A stretch of 55,848 nt of DNA. Source: Reyranella sp. GTDB taxonomy: Bacteria; Pseudomonadota; Alphaproteobacteria; Reyranellales; Reyranellaceae. The translations under genes and the position numbers were made by a program. Below the pieces are notes generated by a model. It was not told the origin of the DNA. It worked only from the letters and a program-made list of their open reading frames with translations, and made no database searches. Positions 50,242 through 55,848 of this stretch are shown piece after piece. The stretch's first letter is position 1. Every line of letters starts with the position of its first letter. The stretch spans positions 1 through 55,848 of the forward strand of contig NZ_SCVH01000071.1 of the NCBI RefSeq assembly GCF_004296935.1, written 5' to 3'.

Positions 50242-51442
50242 CCACGACCTTCTCGTCATGCAGCCGGGCGATCTCGTGATCCGGCAGGCCGAGGATAGCG
50301 GAAAGAATCTCGTCCGTATGCTGGCCGAGCTTGGGCGCGACCCTGGGCGCCTCGCGCGGCAGGGCGCCGAACTGCAGCGGTGTGGCGGCCACCGGATAGC
50401 GTCCGATGCCGGGCTGGTCGAGCACCGTGAACATCGGGTTGTCGCGCACGGCTTCCTTGTCGGCCGCCAGCTCACGGAACGTCTGGTAGGGCGCCCACAG
50501 CGCACCGGCCTTCTTGAGCGCCGCACCCACATCGGCCGCGGTGTGCGCGGCCACCCAGGGTTCGATCACGGCGCAGAGCTCGGCTCGCGCCGTCCAGCGG
50601 CCGGCGTCGGTCTTGAGGTCGACACCGCTCTCGGTCTCGATCTTCCTGAACGCCGCCGCAAAGCCGCCCGCCACTGCCAAGGCATCGACATGGCGGTCGG
50701 AGAAGATGCAGATCATGATGAAGCGGGCGTCCTTCGTTTTGAAGTCGCGGCCGAAGGTGCCGAAAATCTCGTTGCCGTAGCGCGGCCGGTCGACGTCGTT
50801 GACCACGGCCTCGCCCAGATAGCCCAGCGCCGATGTGACGGAGAGCGCCATGTCCTGCAGCGGCAGCACAATGCGCTGGCCCTGCCCCGTCATGCGGCGA
50901 TGCCGCTCGGCCGCCAGGATCGCCATGGCGCCGGCATAGGCGGTGGCGAGATCCCACGGCGGCGCCACGGCATTCACGGGGCCTTGGTGGCCGACAGGGC
51001 CGGTCACCATGGGGAAGCCCGTAATGGCGTTGATCGTATAGTCGACATTCGCCGTACCGTGCCGATCGCCCACGATGTTGAGGGCGATCAGGTCGGCGCG
51101 CTTCTTCGCCAGCTCCTCGTAGGCGAGCCAGCCGCGCGCCGGCATGTTGGTGGTGAAGATGCCGGCGCCCTCACCCGGTGCAGTGATGAGCGCCGTCAAC
51201 AGTTCGCGGCCTCGCGGGTTGCGCAGATCGACGGCGATCGAGCGCTTGCCCTTGTTGAGGCCGGCCCAATAGATCGAGCGGCCATCCTTGGTGATCGGCC
51301 AGCGGTCGTTGTCGAGACCGCCCTTGATGTCGTCGAAGCGGATCACGTCGGCGCCCAGTTGGGCGAGCGTCATGCCGCCCAGAGGGGCCGCAATGAAAGC
51401 CGAGCCTTCGACGATGCGAAGGCCGGCGAGAATGCCAGTCAT
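50228..51442 (-). CDS. Class III CoA-transferase family (2-methylfumaryl-CoA isomerase-like)
   Basis: A 404-residue CaiB/BaiF protein of the Mct-like branch: MTGILAGLRIVEGSAFIAAPLGGMTLAQLGADVIRFDDI, KGKRSIAVDLRNPRGRELL. At the catalytic position the family VDVSL reads IVLPLQD. Mct moves CoA within one molecule. AAGGAAA lies 6 nt upstream of ATG 51442. Upstream OYE, downstream monooxygenase: probably one operon. Confidence 0.85.
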   Translation of the reverse strand: MTGILAGLRIVEGSAFIAAPLGGMTLAQLGADVIRFDDIKGGLDNDRWPITKDGRSIYWAGLNKGKRSIAVDLRNPRGRELLTALITAPGEGAGIFTTNMPARGWLAYEELAKKRADLIALNIVGDRHGTANVDYTINAITGFPMVTGPVGHQGPVNAVAPPWDLATAYAGAMAILAAERHRRMTGQGQRIVLPLQDMALSVTSALGYLGEAVVNDVDRPRYGNEIFGTFGRDFKTKDARFIMICIFSDRHVDALAVAGGFAAAFRKIETESGVDLKTDAGRWTARAELCAVIEPWVAAHTAADVGAALKKAGALWAPYQTFRELAADKEAVRDNPMFTVLDQPGIGRYPVAATPLQFGALPREAPRVAPKLGQHTDEILSAILGLPDHEIARLHDEKVVGGPR

Positions 51443-51477
51443 GTGCGTTTCCTTGTCTTGCTTATTTTGCGTCTTGC

Positions 51478-52599
51478 CTATTTGGGAAGATTGTTCTTTC
51501 GCTTCTCGAGCCACCAGCCGTATTCCGGCGTCCACATATCGAAGTCGCTGTCGCAACCCAGCTCCTGCGCGGCGTGCAGCGTCCAGAACGGGTCGTAAAG
51601 TGCCTGGCGGCCAATGGCGATCAGATCGGCGTCGCCCGCCTGCAGGATCGCCTCGGCCTGCGGCCCGTCGAGGATCAAGCCGACCGCCATGGTCGGGATC
51701 TCCGCCCCTCGCTTCACCGCCGCCGCGAAGGGCACCTGGAAACCCAGCGACCGTTTCACCGGCAGCGCCGTCGAAAGGCCGGTGAGGCCCCCCGAGGAGG
51801 TGTCGACCACGTCGATGCCGATCGCCTTCAGCTCCTTGGCGTAGGCGATCGTGTCCTCGACGTCCCAGCCGCCCGCGCCATCGACGGCCGAGACGCGGAT
51901 GAACATGGGCTTGTGCTCGGGCCAGTTGGTGCGCACGGCCTTGGCCGCGGACAAGGGGAAGCGCATGCGGCCGGCGCGGTCCCCGCCATACTGGTCATTG
52001 CGGGTGTTGCTGATCGGCGAGAGGAACTGCGCCAACAGGTAACCGTGCGCACCGTGGATTTCGATCACGTCATAGCCCGCAGCGTCGGCGCGGCGCGCGG
52101 CCGCACCGAACTTCTTCACGATCTCCCCGATCTCTGCCGCCGTGAGCTGCCTGGGTGCCGGCGAATAGGGCTCGCCGGCGGAAAGTTCTGTCGGACCAAC
52201 GACCTGCCAGCGCTGCCAGCCCGCTTCCTTGGGGCCAAGCTCGCCCGGCTTGTCGAACGAGCGTGGCGTGCTGCCCTTACGGCCGGAATGGGTGATCTGC
52301 GTCGCCGCCAGAGACCCTTCCTGCTTCAGGAATCGCGTCAGACGCTTATGGCTCTCGATCTGGCTGTCGTCCCACAGGCCGAGATCGCCCTCTGTCACCC
52401 GCCCGCGAGGTTCGATGGCGCAGTTCTCCGTGAAGACGATGCCGAACTTGCCCAGCGCGAACTTGCCGAGATGGACGAGATGAAAGTCATTCACCATGCC
52501 GTCCGTGGACCGGTACTGGACCATGGGAGAGACGACGGCACGGTTGGAAGCAACGACGCCGCGCATCTTGAAGGGCGTGAACAGCAGCGGCTTGGACAA
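51478..52599 (-). CDS. NADH:flavin oxidoreductase (Old Yellow Enzyme family)
   Basis: A 373-residue OYE-type FMN protein: SKPLLFTPFKMRGVVASNRAVVSPM, LAATQITHSGRKG, EIHGAHGYLLAQFLSPISNTRNDQYGGDRAGRMRF and the phosphate site AVGLILDGPQ. Likely reduces an activated alkene or XenA/YqjM-type substrate. TTG 52599 is 6 nt after GAGAGGGAG, preferred over TTG 52605. Divergent from the D-aminoacylase-like gene. Confidence 0.93.
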   Translation of the reverse strand: MSKPLLFTPFKMRGVVASNRAVVSPMVQYRSTDGMVNDFHLVHLGKFALGKFGIVFTENCAIEPRGRVTEGDLGLWDDSQIESHKRLTRFLKQEGSLAATQITHSGRKGSTPRSFDKPGELGPKEAGWQRWQVVGPTELSAGEPYSPAPRQLTAAEIGEIVKKFGAAARRADAAGYDVIEIHGAHGYLLAQFLSPISNTRNDQYGGDRAGRMRFPLSAAKAVRTNWPEHKPMFIRVSAVDGAGGWDVEDTIAYAKELKAIGIDVVDTSSGGLTGLSTALPVKRSLGFQVPFAAAVKRGAEIPTMAVGLILDGPQAEAILQAGDADLIAIGRQALYDPFWTLHAAQELGCDSDFDMWTPEYGWWLEKRKNNLPK

Positions 52600-52678
52600 A
52601 CTCAACTCCCTCTCTGAACTTTCCAGGCGGAACGGCCGAACATAGACCGGACCACCTCCCCGGGCCTATCCTTCCGCC

Positions 52679-54382
52679 ATGTTTGACCTCGTCATCCGAA
52701 ACGGAACCGTGATCAATGGCTCGGGCGCCCCACGCCTGGTCGCCGATGTCGCAGTGCAAGATGGAAAGATCGCCGCGGTCGGCGCCAGACTCGGCGCCGC
52801 CAGACGCGAGGTCGATGCGTCGGGCCTGCTCGTGACGCCGGGATTCGTCGACATCCATACGCACTATGACGGGCAGGCGACTTGGGACCCGTTCGTCACG
52901 CCTTCCTCTTGGCACGGCGTGACAACGACGGTGTTCGGCAATTGTGGCGTCGGCTTTGCCCCGGTGCGGCCGGGCGCCTCGGGCTACCTGATCAACCTGA
53001 TGGAAGGCGTCGAAGATATCCCCGGCACCGTGTTGAGCGAGGGCGTGAAGTTCAATTGGGAGTCCTTCCCCGACTATCTCGACGCGTTGGCCTCGATGGA
53101 CCGCGCGGTCGACGTCGCCGCCCAACTGCCACACGGCGCGCTGCGCTTCTACGTCATGGGCGATCGCGGCGCCGAGCACGCCGAAGTGCCGACCGGGCGC
53201 GAGATCGAGGAGATGGCGCGGCTCACCGAGGAGGCATTGCGCGCCGGCGCCATGGGCTTCACGACTTCGCGCACCACCAAGCACAAGGCCCGCGACGGAC
53301 GCTTCACACCGTCGCTTTCGGCCCGCGAGGCCGAGCTTTTGGGCATCGCGCAAGGCATCAGACGCGCCGGCCGCGGCGTGATCGAGGTCAACTCCGACTT
53401 CGGCCCTGGCGAGTTCGAGGCGCTGGAAGCGGCGGCAACGCTAGCCGGCCGCCCGCTTTCCTGCCTGCTGGTCCAAGTCGATGCCCAGCCCGATCTCTGG
53501 CGCGAGACCTTGGGCAACATCCACCGCATGCGCGCGGCAGGACACGAGGCCAATGCGCAGGTCGGCAGCCGGCCGATCGGCGTGATCATGGGGCTGGAAA
53601 CCACCGTCCATCCTTTCGCCGCCCATCCGGTGTGGCGCGAGCTGCGCGACCTGGCGCCTGCAGTGCGTTACCAACGTCTGTCGACGGATACCGATCTGCG
53701 CCAGCGCCTGCTCGCCCCGCGCGTCGGCGGTGCACCGGCCTACATGGGCGAGGCCTTCCACAAGATGTTTCCCATCGCCGACCGTCCGGACTACGAGCCC
53801 GACCTCACCCACTCGGTCGCCGCCATTGCCGAACGGTCCGGCCGCACACCGCAGGAAGTCGCCCTCGACGCGATCCTCGCACAGGGTGGCAAGGGCCTGC
53901 TGATGCTGCCGTTCGAGAACTATGCAGCCGGCAGCCTCGACGTGGTGCGCGAGATGATCACCGATCCCGCCACCGTGCTGGGCGTCGCCGATGGCGGCGC
54001 CCATGTCGGCGTGATCTGCGATGCCTCCTCGCCCACCTCGCTGCTGACCCTGTGGGGCCGTGACCGCACGCGCGGACCGAAGCTTGGGCTCGAATTCCTG
54101 ATCGCCAAGCAGACGCGCGGCACGGCGCTGTCCTACGGCCTCGCCGATCGCGGCCTGCTGGAGCCGGGCCACAAGGCCGACATCAACGTGATCGATTTCG
54201 AGGCGCTGCAGCTCAAGCGCCCCGAGGTTGTCTACGACCTGCCGACCGGCGGTCGCCGTCTGATCCAGCGTGCATCAGGCTATCGTCACACCTTCGTGTC
54301 GGGTGTCGAGACGGTGCAGAACGATGAACTGACGGGCGAACGGCCAGGCCGGCTGGTGCGTGGGGCCCAGGTTCCGGTCTAG
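52679..54382 (+). CDS. N-acyl-D-amino-acid deacylase / D-aminoacylase-like amidohydrolase
   Basis: A 567-residue amidohydrolase: FDLVIRNGTVINGSGAPRLVADVAV, metal site GFVDIHTHYDGQATWDP, FGNCGVGFAPVRPG, and the late DGGAHVGVICDASSPTSLL. Removes acyl groups from D-amino acids or opens related N-acyl compounds. Convergent with urtE, overlapping by 4 nt at the TCTAGA stop pair. Confidence 0.9.
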   Translation: MFDLVIRNGTVINGSGAPRLVADVAVQDGKIAAVGARLGAARREVDASGLLVTPGFVDIHTHYDGQATWDPFVTPSSWHGVTTTVFGNCGVGFAPVRPGASGYLINLMEGVEDIPGTVLSEGVKFNWESFPDYLDALASMDRAVDVAAQLPHGALRFYVMGDRGAEHAEVPTGREIEEMARLTEEALRAGAMGFTTSRTTKHKARDGRFTPSLSAREAELLGIAQGIRRAGRGVIEVNSDFGPGEFEALEAAATLAGRPLSCLLVQVDAQPDLWRETLGNIHRMRAAGHEANAQVGSRPIGVIMGLETTVHPFAAHPVWRELRDLAPAVRYQRLSTDTDLRQRLLAPRVGGAPAYMGEAFHKMFPIADRPDYEPDLTHSVAAIAERSGRTPQEVALDAILAQGGKGLLMLPFENYAAGSLDVVREMITDPATVLGVADGGAHVGVICDASSPTSLLTLWGRDRTRGPKLGLEFLIAKQTRGTALSYGLADRGLLEPGHKADINVIDFEALQLKRPEVVYDLPTGGRRLIQRASGYRHTFVSGVETVQNDELTGERPGRLVRGAQVPV

Positions 54383-55074
54383 ACCGTCATGTGACGGCGG
54401 ACGGCATCGGCGTCGAACGTCTCGCGGGTGCCGGACATCACGACCTCGCCGCGGTCCATGACCGCGAAATCGTCGGCCAGTTCATGCGCGAAATCGAGAT
54501 ACTGCTCGACCAGCAGGATCGCCATGTCACCCCTCTGGCGCAGAAAGGTGATGGCGCGACCGATGTCCTTGATCACCGAGGGCTGAATGCCTTCGGTGGG
54601 CTCGTCGAGCACCAGCAGCTTGGGCCGCATGGTGAGAGCGCGCCCGATGGCGAGCTGCTGCTGCTGGCCACCCGAGAGATCGCCGCCGCGGCGCTTCAGC
54701 ATCGAATCGAGCACCGGGAAGAGCTCGAACACCTCGTCGGGGATCTTGCGCTGGTCGCGGCCGACGGGTGCAAAGCCGGTCTCGAGGTTCTCCTTCACCG
54801 TCAGCAGCGGGAAGATTTCACGGCCCTGCGGCACCAGGGCCACGCCGCGCCGCGCCCGCTCGTAGGGCGGCAGCCTGGAGACTTCCTGGCCGTCGAAGGC
54901 GATCGAGCCCGAGGCGATCGGCCGCAGGCCGACGATGGCACGCAGCAGGCTGGTCTTGCCGACGCCGTTGCGGCCCAGCAGGCAGGTCACCTTGCCGATC
55001 GCCGCCGACAGGGACACGCCGCGCAGGGCCTGGGCCGCGCCGTAGTAAAGATTGACGTCCTGGACTTCGAGCAT
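54379..55074 (-). CDS. urtE: Urea-type ABC transporter ATP-binding subunit UrtE
   Basis: A 231-residue ABC ATPase: MLEVQDVNLYYGAAQALRGVSL, Walker A GRNGVGKTSLLRAI, RLPPYERARRGVALVPQGREIFPLLTVKENLETGF, LSGGQQQQLAIGRALTM, LLVLDEPTEGIQPSVI. The PPYERARRG/PQGREIFPLLTV signature distinguishes UrtE from LivF. Start 2 nt after the urtD stop. Confidence 0.9.
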   Translation of the reverse strand: MLEVQDVNLYYGAAQALRGVSLSAAIGKVTCLLGRNGVGKTSLLRAIVGLRPIASGSIAFDGQEVSRLPPYERARRGVALVPQGREIFPLLTVKENLETGFAPVGRDQRKIPDEVFELFPVLDSMLKRRGGDLSGGQQQQLAIGRALTMRPKLLVLDEPTEGIQPSVIKDIGRAITFLRQRGDMAILLVEQYLDFAHELADDFAVMDRGEVVMSGTRETFDADAVRRHMTV

Positions 55075-55076
55075 CT

Positions 55077-55829
55077 CTATCGTCCCAGATACACTTCGAC
55101 GACGCGCTGATCGGCGCTCACCTGATCGAGCGTGCCCTCGGCCAGCATCGAGCCTTCGTGCAGTACCGTCACCTTGACGCCCAAGGCCCGCACGAAGCTC
55201 ATGTCGTGCTCGACCACCACGACCGAGTGAGTGCGATTGATCTCCTTCAGCACCTGCGCCGTGGTCTCGGTCTCGACGTCGGTCATGCCGGCGACCGGTT
55301 CGTCGACCAGCAGCAGCTTGGGGTCCTGGGCGAGCAGCATGCCGATCTCCAGCCACTGCTTCTGGCCATGCGACAGGCGCGCGCCCAGCATGTGCTGCTG
55401 TTCTTCCATGCGGATGATGGCGAGGATCTCGGCCAGCCGGTCGTTCTCGGCCTTGGTGGGCGCGGCCAGCAGGAGGCTATGCCACTTCCGCAAGCCCGCC
55501 AGTGCCAGCAGGAGATTGTCGCGCACGGTGTGGTTCTCGAACACCGTGGGCTTCTGGAACTTCCGGCCGATGCCGAGCGTGGCAATACTGGCCTCGTCGA
55601 GCTTGGTGAGGTCGGCCTTGCCGTCGAACACGACCTCGCCCGAGTCGGGTCGCGTCTTGCCGGTGACGACGTCCATCATGGTGGTCTTGCCGGCGCCATT
55701 AGGACCGATGATGGCGCGCATCTCGCCCGGCTCGACCAGCAGCGAGAGGTTGTTCAGCGCCTTGAAACCGTCAAACGAGACGGTCACGCCGCTGAGGTAG
55801 AGGAGTGCGGAGGTGCTTCTGGCGTTCAT
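55077..55829 (-). CDS. urtD: Urea-type ABC transporter ATP-binding subunit UrtD
   Basis: A 250-residue ABC ATPase of the UrtD type: LSGVTVSFDGFKALNNLSL, Walker A GPNGAGKTTMMDVVTGK, IGRKFQKPTVFENHTVRDNLLLAL, signature LSHGQKQWLEIGMLLAQDPKLLLVDEPVAGM and a C-terminal EGTLDQVSADQRVVEVYLG that is typical of UrtD. ATGA overlap with the preceding gene. Confidence 0.9.
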   Translation of the reverse strand: MNARSTSALLYLSGVTVSFDGFKALNNLSLLVEPGEMRAIIGPNGAGKTTMMDVVTGKTRPDSGEVVFDGKADLTKLDEASIATLGIGRKFQKPTVFENHTVRDNLLLALAGLRKWHSLLLAAPTKAENDRLAEILAIIRMEEQQHMLGARLSHGQKQWLEIGMLLAQDPKLLLVDEPVAGMTDVETETTAQVLKEINRTHSVVVVEHDMSFVRALGVKVTVLHEGSMLAEGTLDQVSADQRVVEVYLGR

Positions 55830-55848
55830 GCCGGCGCCCTCGCCTTCT
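55826..55848 (-). CDS. Possible urtC C-terminal fragment
   Basis: The last bases of the window in one minus-strand frame encode KARAPA and a TGA that overlaps the urtD ATG (ATGA). Position upstream of urtD fits the end of urtC, the usual order, but seven codons cannot prove it. Confidence 0.4.

Overview
The window is GC-rich, densely packed chromosomal DNA from an alphaproteobacterium. The NadQ-type NAD regulator, DUF6356, FNR/FixK-like boxes, and many class III CoA-transferases and hydantoinase/oxoprolinase subunits suggest a versatile soil or water heterotroph, possibly Reyranella-like (inference only). I see no rRNA, tRNA, phage, insertion sequence or CRISPR. Both ends cut genes: a TerC-family protein on the left and a urea-type ABC transporter (urtC-D-E) on the right.

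Layout. 1-5.4 kb: TerC fragment, MFS transporter, aldo/keto reductase, a probable SelW-like selenoprotein whose codon 11 is an in-frame TGA, an esterase, a 2-hydroxyacid dehydrogenase, an Lrp/AsnC regulator and a DUF6356 protein. 5.6-7.9 kb: a hypoxia/stress island with an HPF-like protein facing a four-gene operon (DUF2267, host attachment protein, phosphoribosyltransferase, ChaB) headed by an FNR/FixK-like box. 7.9-11.4 kb: a four-gene minus-strand operon (alpha/beta hydrolase, M20 amidohydrolase, membrane protein, DsbA-fold protein) and a divergent MliC-like lipoprotein. 11.4-17.3 kb: a tight minus-strand run from a lone hydantoinase B subunit through a secreted protein and an asparaginase to a cyanide-insensitive-type bd oxidase (cydA, cydB and a 34-residue CydX-like subunit).

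17.3-30 kb holds acyl-CoA and xenobiotic catabolism: an FAD monooxygenase, a DUF35 plus thiolase-fold pair, a luciferase-like monooxygenase, two overlapping class III CoA-transferase genes of which only one keeps the catalytic Asp, a nitronate monooxygenase, a class III alcohol dehydrogenase, two metallo-hydrolases, two SDRs and a carboxymuconolactone decarboxylase-like protein. 30-34.8 kb is a phosphonate locus: a divergent LysR regulator, a phosphonoacetaldehyde-reductase-like Fe-ADH, then phnD, phnC and phnE, with a 15-bp hairpin over the phnD stop. 34.8-35.3 kb is a repeat-rich spacer.

35.3-40.3 kb: adenine deaminase, a HigBA toxin-antitoxin pair with a clear promoter/operator, PPOX and RidA proteins, small lipoprotein and membrane genes, a frameshifted PPOX pseudogene, and an AT-richer pocket encoding a 55-residue protein made almost wholly of four DnaJ-type CxxCxGxG zinc motifs. 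40.3-45.4 kb: CoA-transferase plus hyuA and hyuB, with two inverted palindromic repeats between the last two, one supplying the C-terminal tail of HyuA. 45.4-49.1 kb: nadA-nadC with tandem palindromic operators, and a nadQ-like regulator nearby. 49-55.8 kb: 3-hydroxybenzoate 6-hydroxylase-like monooxygenase, an Mct-like CoA-transferase, an Old Yellow Enzyme, a D-aminoacylase-like amidohydrolase and urtE-urtD.

The strongest leads beyond routine annotation are the selenoprotein, the all-zinc-motif mini-protein, three FNR/FixK-like boxes (one near a small lipoprotein gene, one near a small membrane protein gene), the NadQ operator pair, the split CoA-transferase and the phosphonate locus.
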